Assembly: GCF_009848685.1 (NCBI RefSeq)
Contig: NZ_WXTX01000001.1
Location: forward strand, 434,001 to 498,000
Direction of reading: 5' to 3'
DNA from: Andreprevotia sp. IGB-42
GTDB lineage: Bacteria; Pseudomonadota; Gammaproteobacteria; Burkholderiales; Chitinibacteraceae
DNA: 64,000 bases
The position numbers were made by a program, and so were the translations under genes. Positions 8,366 through 17,316 of the stretch are shown here, one piece after another; positions within the stretch are counted from its first letter, which is position 1, and every line of letters begins with the position of its first letter. The notes beneath the pieces were generated by a model. The model had not been told where the DNA came from. It saw only the letters and a program-made list of their open reading frames with translations, and did not search any database.

Positions 8366-9580
8366 TCAGGAATAGAACGACGGTGTGGGGTAGCGGGCAT
8401 TCAATGCCCAGTCGCCCAGCTCGCGCAGTTTGTAATCGACCGGATCGTGCAGCGTGTGCACGCGCAGATTGCGCCAGTAGCGGTCAAAGCGCAGCGCAGC
8501 GGTGGTGGAGCGCGCTCCGCTCACCTCGAACATGCGGCTGGTGAGATCAAGGCCGGTTTTACTGGCCACTACCTTGGCCGTCGCCACGGCCACAGCCACC
8601 TCGCCACGCTGCGCATCGCCCAGCGCCAGATCCTGCTGCCACGCGGCGTCGAACAGTGCGGCAGCATGATCGGTCAACAGGCGCGCACCGGCCAGGCCCA
8701 CATGGAATTCGCCGTAATGCGCCAGCACATACAGGTCTTCGCTGGCGCTGGCAGCGGGCGATGCATGCCAGCGGCGGCTTTGCGTGCGGGTGTACTGGCC
8801 GGCCTCTGCCAGTGCGCCCTCGGCAATGCCCAGATAGATGTTGGCGAGAATCAACTGCGCCAGCAGCGGGCGCAGGCAGGCAAACGGCGAGGAGAGCGGG
8901 CCGGGATCAGCCAGCACCTCACCCTCTTCCACCCGTAGCGCATCAAACCGCGCGCTGCCGCTATCGGTCTGGCGCTGGCCCATATTGTCCCAGTCCTGGA
9001 ACACGGCGATGCCGGCACGGCCGGTGGGTACCGCGGCGATCACCAGCTTGCCAATATCTGCCTGCAGCGCCGATACGATCAGCATGTCCGAATCGGTGGC
9101 ACCTGAGCAAAAGCTTTTCTGGCCGCTGAATTCACGCCAGCCAGCGTGCGCGATGCTGGTGGTGCGCTCATCCAGCGGGTTGAGTGCATTGCCCCAGAAC
9201 CAGCGCTGTTGCACCGTCTGTTCAAACCACGGCTGCCATTGCTGGCGCTGGCCAAACAACCGTGCCGTGGCCAGCAGCAAGTGATGGAAGGCAAATACGT
9301 GCGCCACGGAGCTATCCACGCGCGCGATCTCGCGCACCGCGGCCAGCGTCTGCTGCCAGCTGGCGCCCTGCCCGCCATGTTCGACCGGGATACTCATGGT
9401 CAGCAAGCCGCTGGCACGCAGCAGATCACGCTCGGCCTTGGGCGTGCCGCCATCCTTGTCGCGCTGTGCGGCGGTGCTGGCAAATACCGTGCACAGCTCT
9501 TGCACGGTCAGCGTACGCTGCGTGGCGAGATCGGGTGCCCGCAAGCTGCCGGCTGAGTGGCCTGTTTCGATCACCGCCAT
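8366..9580 (-). CDS. SfnC/MsuC-like flavin-dependent monooxygenase (acyl-CoA dehydrogenase fold)
   Basis: A 404-residue acyl-CoA-dehydrogenase-fold protein of the SfnC/MsuC/DszC group. The ATG at 9580 shares one base with the ssuD stop (TGATG), indicating translational coupling; a GTG one codon earlier is possible. Conserved parts include [12 protein letters not shown] near residue 90, [13 protein letters not shown], the SFCSGATDSDM segment and the C-terminal [15 protein letters not shown]. Members oxidise methanesulfinate to methanesulfonate (MsuC) or act on other organosulfur compounds with FMNH2. Placement directly after ssuD favours the MsuC-like role. A close paralogue lies at 11099 on the other strand. 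Confidence 0.82.
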   Translation of the reverse strand: MAVIETGHSAGSLRAPDLATQRTLTVQELCTVFASTAAQRDKDGGTPKAERDLLRASGLLTMSIPVEHGGQGASWQQTLAAVREIARVDSSVAHVFAFHHLLLATARLFGQRQQWQPWFEQTVQQRWFWGNALNPLDERTTSIAHAGWREFSGQKSFCSGATDSDMLIVSALQADIGKLVIAAVPTGRAGIAVFQDWDNMGQRQTDSGSARFDALRVEEGEVLADPGPLSSPFACLRPLLAQLILANIYLGIAEGALAEAGQYTRTQSRRWHASPAASASEDLYVLAHYGEFHVGLAGARLLTDHAAALFDAAWQQDLALGDAQRGEVAVAVATAKVVASKTGLDLTSRMFEVSGARSTTAALRFDRYWRNLRVHTLHDPVDYKLRELGDWALNARYPTPSFYS

Positions 9581-10740
9581 CACACTGCCGCCTGTTCGGG
9601 CTGGCGTGTATCAACAGCTGGCACGATATCATTGGCAATCACCTCGCCAAACGGCCCGGTCAGGTTGGCCTTGCCCGCCGGCCTGACGATATCCAGCGGT
9701 AGCAGCGGGAACAACAGTTCCGCGGTGCGGTAGGCTTCTTCCAGGTGCGGGTAGCCGGAGAAGATGAAGGTTTCGATGCCCAGTGCTGCGTATTCCTTGA
9801 TGCGGTCGGCCACTTCCTGCGCGCTGCCCACCAGCGCAGTGCCAGCCCCACCCCGTACCAGGCCAACGCCAGCCCACAGGTTGGGGGAGATTTCCAGGTT
9901 GTCGCGCCGGCCACCATGCAGCTCGGCCATGCGGCGCTGGCCCACCGAATCGAAACGGGCAAAGGCTTTCTGGGCGGCGGCGATGGTGTCGTCAGTGACG
10001 TAGCTGATCAGTTCATCCGCAGCTTTCCAGGCTTGTTCGCTGGTTTCGCGCACGATCACGTGCAGGCGGATGCCGAACTTGACGGTACGGCCCAGTGCAT
10101 CGGCCTTGTCCTTGACCGCCTTGATCTTCTCCGCCACCGCTGCCGGGGGTTCACCCCAGGTGAGGTAGACGTCGACCTGCTCTGCAGCAAGGTCCACTGC
10201 CGGTTCGGATGAACCACCGAAGAACAGTGGTGGGTAGGGGGTTTGCACTGGCGGATACAGCGTCTTGGCGTTTTCCACCTTGAGGTGCTTGCCGCTGAAA
10301 TTGACAGTTTCACCCGCCGCCACGCCACGCCAGATTTTCAGGAATTCATCGGTGACTTCGTAGCGTTCGCTATGGGTGAGGAAGCTGCCATCGCCATGCT
10401 GTTCATCCGGGTCACCGCCGGTGACCACATTGATCAGCAGCCGACCATTGGAAATGCGGTCCAAGGTGCTGGCCATGCGGGCCGATACGGTGGGCGAAAT
10501 GATGCCGGGGCGGATGGCGACCAGGAACTTGAGTTTCTCGGTGAACGGCACCAAGGAAGACGCCACCACCCAGGAATCCTCGCAAGAGCGGCCGGTGGGG
10601 ATCAGGACGCCTTCGAAGCCGAGCTGATCTGCCGCCTGGGCGATCTGCTTGAGGTAGCCGTGATCGACGGTGCGGGCACCGACGGAAGTACCCAGGTAGC
10701 GGCTGTCGCCGTGGGTGGGCAGGAACCAGAAAAGCTGCAT
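9580..10740 (-). CDS. ssuD: FMNH2-dependent alkanesulfonate monooxygenase
   Basis: A 386-residue luciferase-like oxygenase that matches SsuD almost throughout. The start [17 protein letters not shown] at 10740 is the family start and is preceded by CGGAG seven bases away; a longer frame from 10812 is not needed. Diagnostic segments are [34 protein letters not shown] and [20 protein letters not shown], the mobile active-site loop. It cleaves sulfite from alkanesulfonates using FMNH2 from a reductase partner that is absent here. It could equally serve as the methanesulfonate enzyme MsuD. It is first in the ssuD-sfnC-like-ribB operon and lies behind a sigma-54-type promoter at 10780-10794. Confidence 0.93.
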   Translation of the reverse strand: MQLFWFLPTHGDSRYLGTSVGARTVDHGYLKQIAQAADQLGFEGVLIPTGRSCEDSWVVASSLVPFTEKLKFLVAIRPGIISPTVSARMASTLDRISNGRLLINVVTGGDPDEQHGDGSFLTHSERYEVTDEFLKIWRGVAAGETVNFSGKHLKVENAKTLYPPVQTPYPPLFFGGSSEPAVDLAAEQVDVYLTWGEPPAAVAEKIKAVKDKADALGRTVKFGIRLHVIVRETSEQAWKAADELISYVTDDTIAAAQKAFARFDSVGQRRMAELHGGRRDNLEISPNLWAGVGLVRGGAGTALVGSAQEVADRIKEYAALGIETFIFSGYPHLEEAYRTAELLFPLLPLDIVRPAGKANLTGPFGEVIANDIVPAVDTRQPEQAAV

Positions 10741-10779
10741 GGATTGCTCCGGAATGCAAAAGTCAGAAGCCCCATCACA

Positions 10780-10794
10780 GCACTTTGCATGCCA
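10780..10794 (-). promoter_or_regulatory. Candidate sigma-54 promoter for ssuD operon
   Basis: On the minus strand the sequence reads TGGCATGCAAAGTGC. The GG and GC dinucleotides are separated exactly as in the TGGCACG-N4-TTGC consensus, with only two mismatches. The -12 element lies about 40 bases upstream of the ssuD start, leaving room for a leader and the CGGAG ribosome site. A gene for a sigma-54 activator (SfnR) lies in the neighbouring operon. Confidence 0.7.
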
Positions 10795-11036
10795 ATGCAA
10801 ATACCTTTGCAAATCAACGCCCCCGCCATCGCCCCTCGGTGCGGTTGCTGCTGCAGCAGCAGATCAACGCGGTTTTTGCTGCACCAACAGCAAACAGCGC
10901 GTTGTGCTGCCTATGCAGATGCCGCTTTTGCATCATCACGTGGAACAACTGTCTGTTTTTGAGCAATTCGTTGTTTTGATTGTTCAAAAATCAACTTTAA
11001 AACGCCTTTTCAGCTGATTTACCCACCTGATAGCGC

Positions 11037-11051
11037 TGGCATGGTCCCTGC
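11037..11051 (+). promoter_or_regulatory. Candidate sigma-54 promoter for sfnC-like/sfnR operon
   Basis: TGGCATGGTCCCTGC matches the -24/-12 consensus with correct GG-to-GC spacing and two mismatches. Its -24 element, TGGCATG, is identical to the one of the facing ssuD promoter. Transcription would begin near 11063, upstream of the GGAG ribosome site at 11088. Confidence 0.65.
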
Positions 11052-11098
11052 TACCTGATTCATCGCTGCTGCCCTTGCAGCAACTCTGGAGCCATCGC

Positions 11099-12297
11099 TT
11101 GAATAGTCCGTTGTTCATTCCCGCCTACGCGTTTGACCCTGTCAGCAATGAAACGCCAGCACAAACCGCAGCGCGGCTGGCGCAGGCTTTTGCCGCCACC
11201 GCTGCCGAGCGTGACCACCAGGGCGGCACGCCCAAGGCCGAGCGCGATGCATTGCGCGCCAGCGGCCTGCTGGCACTGAGCATCCCGCGCGAGCACGGCG
11301 GGCTGGGTGCAAGCTGGCGCGAAACACTGGATGTGGTGCGTATCCTCGCCGCAGCCGATAGCTCGGTCGCGCATGTGTTTGCGTTCCACCACCTGATGCT
11401 GGCCACGGTGCGGCTGTTTTCACAGCCGGCGCAATGGCAGCCCTGGTTTGAGCACACGGCGCGGCTGAACTGGTTCTGGGGCAATGCGCTGAACCCGCTG
11501 GACGACCGTACCGTCAGCCGCCGCTTTGATGGCTGGCGCGAGTTTTCCGGGCGCAAGAGCTTTTGCTCGGGTGCGCTCGATTCAGAGATGCTGATTGCCT
11601 CCGCGCTGCAGGATGGTCAGTTGCTGATTGCCGCGCTGCCCACATTGCGCAGCGGCATCGCGGTGATGGAAGATTGGGACAATATCGGCCAGCGCCAAAC
11701 CGACAGCGGCAGCGTGACTTTCGAGAAAGTCCGCGTGGAAGAAGGCGAGATCCTGGCCGACCCCGGCCCGCTCTCCACGCCGTTTGCCTGCCTGCGTCCG
11801 CTGATCGCGCAGCTGATTCTCACCAATATCTATCTGGGCATCGCCGAAGGCGCGTTCGACGATGCGCGCCATTACACGCAGCACGAGGCGCGCCCATGGC
11901 ACCGCTCGGGCGTGGAGCAGATCGGCCAAGACCCGTATGTGCTGTCGCACTATGGTGATTTCTGGCTGGGGCTGGAATCGGTGCGTGCGCTGACCGAGCG
12001 CGCAGCCGACCGGCTCGATGCCGCGTGGGCGCAAGGCAGCGAGCTGACGGAGGACGAACGCGGCGAAGTGGCCATTGCCATTGCGGCCGCCAAGATTGCC
12101 GCCACGCGCACCGGCCTGGATATCTGCAACCGCATGTTTGATGTAACCGGAGCCCGTGCCACGCATGCCGGCTTGCGGCTGGACCGCCACTGGCGGAATT
12201 TGCGTACCCATACCCTGCACGACCCGGTGGATTACAAGATCCGCGAGCTGGGCGTATGGGCGCTCACCCGGCAATACCCGAGCCCGAGTTTCTACTC

Positions 12298-12301
<4 letters not shown>
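11099..12301 (+). CDS. sfnC: SfnC-like flavin-dependent monooxygenase (acyl-CoA dehydrogenase fold)
   Basis: A 400-residue paralogue of the protein encoded at 8366-9580; the two share long blocks such as [41 protein letters not shown] and [11 protein letters not shown]. There is no usable ATG near the start. TTG at 11099 is chosen because GGAG lies seven bases before it; an alternative TTG at 11075 lacks such a site. The stop overlaps the sfnR start (ATGA), the same order as the sfnC-sfnR pair of Pseudomonas putida sulfone metabolism. Catalytic specificity cannot be assigned from sequence alone. Confidence 0.82.
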
Positions 12302-13413
<1,112 letters not shown>

Positions 13414-13427
13414 CAGCAATGGATACA

Positions 13428-13455
13428 AAAATGCCCCGCCTTTGGCGGGGCATTT
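13428..13455. terminator. Bidirectional intrinsic terminator between sfnR and tauD
   Basis: The perfect stem AAAATGCCCCGCC / GGCGGGGCATTTT with a TTT loop has A and T runs on both sides, so it can end transcription of the convergent sfnR and tau operons. Confidence 0.9.
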
Positions 13456-13482
13456 TGCTGGCTGGCGCGCAGCGGCAACCGC

Positions 13483-14319
13483 TCAATACGGCGCATCACC
13501 CAGAATGGTGGCGCGATGCATGATGCGTCGTGCCGGCAGGTAATCGGCCACTGCGTAGTGCTGGGTAATGCGGTTATCCCAGAACGCCACGTCGTTTTCC
13601 TGCCAGCGCCAGCGCACGGTGAATTCCGGCCGCGCCACGTGCGCAAACAGGAAATCGAGCAAGGCGCGGCTTTCGCGTTGTGGCAATTCGTTGATGCGCA
13701 GCGAGAAGCCTTCGTTGACGAAAATGGCCTTGTGCCCGGTGACCGGGTGGATGCGGATCACCGGGTGCGATCGTGGCGGGTGTTTGACACGCGTGGCTTC
13801 CCATTGCGCGCGGCCGGCATCCGATATTGCATGCCGGCTGGCCGGAAACGACAGCGCAAAATCATGCGTGGCGGTCAGGCCATCGAGCAACGCCTGCAAC
13901 TGCGGCGACAGCGCGTTGTACGCTGCCGTGCCACTGGACCACAACGTATCGCCACCGGTGGGCGGCAACTGCTTCGCAGCCAGCACCGCGCCCAGCGGGG
14001 GCGTAGCAATGAAGGTGACATCGGTATGCCAGTTATCGTTGTCCGGCAGGTTGTCTGCATGCGTGTCGAGCACGAGGATTTCCGGCGTTTCCGGCACGTT
14101 GGGGTAAATCGGGTGAATATGCAGATCGCCGAAGTGGCGCGCAAAGTTGCGTTGCTGCACCGGGGTCAGCGGCTGGTTGCGGAAGAACAGCACCTGGTGG
14201 CGCAGCAGTGCTTCGGTCAGCGTGGCATGAATGGCATCGTCCAGCGGGGCGGCCAGCGCTACGCCTTCGACGATAGCGCCCAGCGCCGGGCTGAGCGGGG
14301 TGATGTGTATCTGGGTCAT
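13483..14319 (-). CDS. tauD: Taurine dioxygenase TauD
   Basis: A 278-residue Fe(II)/2-oxoglutarate-dependent dioxygenase. The start [20 protein letters not shown] at 14319 matches the family; an in-frame start eight codons earlier is less likely. The iron ligands are visible as WHTDVTF (His and Asp, near residue 98) and the C-terminal HRATILGD, and RRIMHRAT carries the 2-oxoglutarate-binding arginine. It converts taurine to aminoacetaldehyde and sulfite in the cytosol. It is the last gene of tauABCD, 113 bases after tauC. Confidence 0.88.
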   Translation of the reverse strand: MTQIHITPLSPALGAIVEGVALAAPLDDAIHATLTEALLRHQVLFFRNQPLTPVQQRNFARHFGDLHIHPIYPNVPETPEILVLDTHADNLPDNDNWHTDVTFIATPPLGAVLAAKQLPPTGGDTLWSSGTAAYNALSPQLQALLDGLTATHDFALSFPASRHAISDAGRAQWEATRVKHPPRSHPVIRIHPVTGHKAIFVNEGFSLRINELPQRESRALLDFLFAHVARPEFTVRWRWQENDVAFWDNRITQHYAVADYLPARRIMHRATILGDAPY

Positions 14320-14432
14320 GGTTGAATCCGGTAACGACAACAATCAATCAACAACAATCAGCGGCATCCCTGCGGGATGGCGCCGACACGACCAACTACC
14401 GCCACTGCAATGCAGTCTGCGGTGGCGGCGCG
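14320..14432 (-). other. tauC-tauD intergenic spacer with small hairpins
   Basis: This spacer holds CATCCC-TGC-GGGATG (14365-14379) and a CCGCCAC/GTGGCGG pair nearer tauC. Neither has a T-run. They may set relative amounts of tauD mRNA; no promoter was recognised. Confidence 0.35.
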
Positions 14433-15281
14433 TCAATGAGTGTGGCCTTGCCACGGCACCAGCTTGCGCTGCAGCGTGCGCAGGCCCAGCTCCAGCGCAA
14501 ACGCGATCACCGCGATGACGATGATGCCCAGCACCACGATATCGGTCACCAGGAACTGCGCGGCCGACTGCACCATGAAGCCCAGCCCGCGCTGCGCGGC
14601 AATCAATTCGGCCGCAACCAGCGTGGACCAGCCGGTGCCGAGGCCGATGCGCACACCGGTGAGGATGTCCGGCAGTGCCGAGGGCAGGATCACGTGGCGG
14701 ATCAGCTGCCAGCGGCTGGCGCCAAGCGATAGCGCCGCGCGTACCCTGGCGTTGTCGACGCCGCGTACGCCGGTTGCGGTGGCAATGGCAATCGGTGCGA
14801 AAATCGCCAGGTAGATCAGCAGCACTTTCGATAGCTCGCCGATGCCGAACCAGATCACGATCAGCGGCAGGTAGGCGAGCGGCGGAATCGGCCGGTAGAA
14901 CTCGATCAGCGGATCGAGCACGCCGCGCGCACGGCGCGACAGGCCGATGGCGATGCCTACCGGCACCGCGAACAGCACTGCAGCTGCCAGCGCCAGCACG
15001 ATACGCAAGGCGCTGGCCCCCAGGTGCTGCCACAGCGTGGCATCCATATAGCCCTTGGTGGAGGTCAGCCACAGCTTGGCCAGCACCGCCTGCGGTGGCG
15101 GCAGGAACAATGGTGCAATCAGCCCGCTGGTGGTGACCGCCCACCAGATGAACAGCACGGCGGCCAGCGTGAGCACGCTGATGGATAAAGTACCTTTCCG
15201 CGCCGCACGCGGTGCCGGCGCATCGTGTTCTGCGGCCGGGAATTCGTGCTCGTCCAGCGTGAGTTCAGCGCTGTTCATCAT
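14433..15281 (-). CDS. tauC: Taurine ABC transporter permease TauC
   Basis: A 282-residue inner-membrane permease of the nitrate/sulfonate/taurine family. About 40 hydrophilic residues precede the first membrane segment, then five or six more follow. The ATPase-docking loop appears as [20 protein letters not shown] and [20 protein letters not shown], and [20 protein letters not shown] is typical of TauC/SsuC. The start overlaps the tauB stop by four bases. Confidence 0.9.
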   Translation of the reverse strand: MMNSAELTLDEHEFPAAEHDAPAPRAARKGTLSISVLTLAAVLFIWWAVTTSGLIAPLFLPPPQAVLAKLWLTSTKGYMDATLWQHLGASALRIVLALAAAVLFAVPVGIAIGLSRRARGVLDPLIEFYRPIPPLAYLPLIVIWFGIGELSKVLLIYLAIFAPIAIATATGVRGVDNARVRAALSLGASRWQLIRHVILPSALPDILTGVRIGLGTGWSTLVAAELIAAQRGLGFMVQSAAQFLVTDIVVLGIIVIAVIAFALELGLRTLQRKLVPWQGHTH

Positions 15282-16081
15282 GCAGCTCCTGCAATGGTGG
15301 CATTGCGATGCGCAAACACCTTGGCCAGCACATGCTCGCGCATGGCAATGAATTCGGGATCGGACTTCACGCTGCGCGCCGGCTCACCAGCGGCGTGGCG
15401 GCGGCCGAAATCAAGCGACAGCCGCTCGACGATACGACCCGGCCGCGGCGACATCAGCACCAGATCGGTGGCGAGGAACACCGCCTCTTCGATATCGTGC
15501 GTGATCAGGAACACGCGCTTGCCGCTCTGACGCCAGATGCGCAGCAGCAATTCCTGCATCTGTTCACGGATGAACGCATCGAGCGCGCCGAATGGTTCGT
15601 CCATCAGCAGCACCTGCGGGTCTGCCGCCAGCGCACGCGCCAGGCCGACGCGCTGGCGCATGCCGCCGGACAGCTCCCATACTTTCTGCTGCTCGTAGCC
15701 GTGCAGGTCTACCTGCTGCAGCACCTGGCGCGCGCGTGCTTCACGCTCGCGCTTGCCCACGCCCTGCAGTTGCAAGCCGAACGCCACGTTGTCGATCACA
15801 TTCAGCCACGGCAGCAACGCATCATCCTGGAACACCACGCCACGCTCCGCACCTGGCCCGGTCACCGGCTTGCCATCCAGCGTGATCTGGCCGCTGGTGG
15901 GTGTAATGAAACCCGCAACCAGGTTGAGCAAGGTGGTCTTGCCGCAGCCGGACGGGCCGAGTGCAACCACCAGGCTTTCCGGTGCAATGGCGAGCGATAC
16001 ATCGTGCAGCGCAGTGGCGCTGCTGCCCGCGTATTGCACTGAAACGTGATCGACGATAAGCCGGGAACCGGGCTGGGACAT
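15278..16081 (-). CDS. tauB: Taurine ABC transporter ATPase TauB
   Basis: A 267-residue ATPase. Walker A is GPSGCGKTT near residue 40, the Q-loop [13 protein letters not shown] is characteristic of the taurine/sulfonate group, the signature is LSGGMRQRV and Walker B is [14 protein letters not shown]. It energises uptake through TauC. Confidence 0.92.
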   Translation of the reverse strand: MSQPGSRLIVDHVSVQYAGSSATALHDVSLAIAPESLVVALGPSGCGKTTLLNLVAGFITPTSGQITLDGKPVTGPGAERGVVFQDDALLPWLNVIDNVAFGLQLQGVGKREREARARQVLQQVDLHGYEQQKVWELSGGMRQRVGLARALAADPQVLLMDEPFGALDAFIREQMQELLLRIWRQSGKRVFLITHDIEEAVFLATDLVLMSPRPGRIVERLSLDFGRRHAAGEPARSVKSDPEFIAMREHVLAKVFAHRNATIAGAA

Positions 16082-16101
16082 GGGAGGCCTCCAAACGAAA
16101 G

Positions 16102-16124
16102 CAGCCGGGGCACGGCCCCGGCTG
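16102..16124 (-). terminator. Strong hairpin between tauA and tauB
   Basis: A perfect 10-base GC-rich stem CAGCCGGGGC / GCCCCGGCTG with a three-base loop sits in the 57-base gap. No T-run follows on the minus strand, so it probably acts as a 3' mRNA stabiliser or partial attenuator that keeps the binding protein more abundant than TauB and TauC. Confidence 0.55.
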
Positions 16125-16138
16125 TGGGTACAACAGGA

Positions 16139-17128
16139 TTACTTGCTGGCAGCCTTGGCGAAGTTGCCGTTCACGTATTCGGCGTAGCTGGTCTGCACGC
16201 TATCGACTTTGCCCTGCTCCTTGAGGAAAGCCGATGTATCGGTCAGCGCCTTGATGGTGGGTACGCCAAGGATCCTCGTCTGCTCGCTGGCTACCGGGTA
16301 ACGGTTGCCTTCCAGCAACGCACCTACTTCTTCCGGCTTGGAACCGGTGATGCGGGCAATCTTTTCTACCCGTGCTGCGTCAGACAGGAAAGCCTTGGGG
16401 TTGGCCTGGTAATCGGCATAAGCCTTGAGGGTGACCTTGGCGAATTGCTCGACGAACTTGGGGTTCTTCTCGGCAAAATCCTTGCGCACGATCCATGCAT
16501 CGAACGTCGGCGCGCCCCACTTGGCGACGTCGGTCGAGCTCACCAATACCTTGCCGTTTTCCTTGGCCTTGCCCAGCGCCGGATCCCACACATAGGCGGC
16601 ATCGATATCACCACGCTGCCATGCAGCAGTGATTTCGGACGGACGCAGGTTGATGATCTGCACCTTGGAAGGATCGATCTTCCAGTGCTTGAGCGCAGCC
16701 AGCAGGCTGTAATGCGTGGTGGATACAAACGGCACGGCAATCTTCTTGCCGGCAAGATCGGCCGGCTTGTTGATGCCTGCGCCATTGCGCACCACCAGTG
16801 CTTCGGCCGAGCCGATCTGCGCGGCGATCAGGAACGTCTGCACCGGCAGCGAGCGGCTGGCAGCGGCGGCCAGCGGGCTGGAACCCACGTAGCCGATCTG
16901 TACGTCACCGGATGCCACTGCGGTGATCACCTCGGCGCCGCTTTCGAACTTGCGCCAGTTGATCTTGCTGCCGGAGGCTTTTTCGTAAGCGCCATCGGCC
17001 TGTGCCACCTTGGCCGGTTCTACCGTGGTCTGGTAAGCGATGGTGATGTCATCGCTGGCGTGTGCGGCAATGCTGGCACCCAGCGCCAGTACCGGCAGCC
17101 AGCGTGCAATTGCGTTGAGCTTGCGCAT
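16139..17128 (-). CDS. tauA: Taurine-binding periplasmic protein TauA
   Basis: A 329-residue periplasmic binding protein with a signal peptide (MRKLNAIARWLPVLALGASI, cleavage near AAHA-SDD). It tracks TauA closely: AYQTTVEPAKVAQADGAYEK, GDVQIGYVGSSPLAAAASR, FVSTTHYSLLAALKHW and AAWQRGDIDAAYVWDPALG. The ribosome site AAGGGG lies seven bases before the ATG. It heads the tauABCD operon. Confidence 0.9.
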   Translation of the reverse strand: MRKLNAIARWLPVLALGASIAAHASDDITIAYQTTVEPAKVAQADGAYEKASGSKINWRKFESGAEVITAVASGDVQIGYVGSSPLAAAASRSLPVQTFLIAAQIGSAEALVVRNGAGINKPADLAGKKIAVPFVSTTHYSLLAALKHWKIDPSKVQIINLRPSEITAAWQRGDIDAAYVWDPALGKAKENGKVLVSSTDVAKWGAPTFDAWIVRKDFAEKNPKFVEQFAKVTLKAYADYQANPKAFLSDAARVEKIARITGSKPEEVGALLEGNRYPVASEQTRILGVPTIKALTDTSAFLKEQGKVDSVQTSYAEYVNGNFAKAASK

Positions 17129-17200
17129 GGTGATTCCCCTTGTTCGATTTGCTTGTGATGCCCGGTCAATGCCAGAGCCTGCTGCAAATCTACCAAGGGG

Positions 17201-17258
17201 CCATACATTAAAGAAGGAATAACAAATAATTTCTTAATACTTTTATTGCATAACATGC
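17201..17258 (-). promoter_or_regulatory. AT-rich upstream region of tauABCD
   Basis: A 58-base island far richer in A and T than anything around it lies about 75-130 bases upstream of tauA. Such regions before tau and ssu operons bind LysR-type regulators of sulfur limitation (CysB/Cbl) in enterics. No clear -35/-10 pair could be fixed, so the assignment rests on position and composition. Confidence 0.45.
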
Positions 17259-17316
17259 TAGCAGCTTGCTGGCGCGCACCCTGGCAAACTGCTGGCGTAT
17301 CAGGTGCGCATCCGCT

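Larger units (their letters stand above)
10741..11098. promoter_or_regulatory. Divergent control region with palindromes between two sigma-54 promoters
   Basis: This 358-base gap between ssuD and the sfnC-like gene contains no credible gene. It holds facing -24/-12 promoters at 10780-10794 and 11037-11051. Between them are a perfect 16-base palindrome TGCTGCTGCAGCAGCA (10846-10861) and a 20-base inverted repeat TTTGCTG-N6-CAGCAAA (10875-10894). Both share the half-site TTGCTG and are candidate SfnR enhancer sites. The motif ATGCAAA/TTTGCAT occurs at 10754, 10784, 10795 and 10927, with TTTGCAAA at 10806. The stretch 10948-11010 is AT-rich and could favour DNA bending. Confidence 0.6.

Noticed and set aside
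10960-11010. IHF site in the ssuD-sfnC control region
   Set aside because: The best match to the IHF consensus, near CAATTCGTTGTTT, has at least one mismatch in a conserved position in AT-rich DNA. It is not strong enough to annotate.
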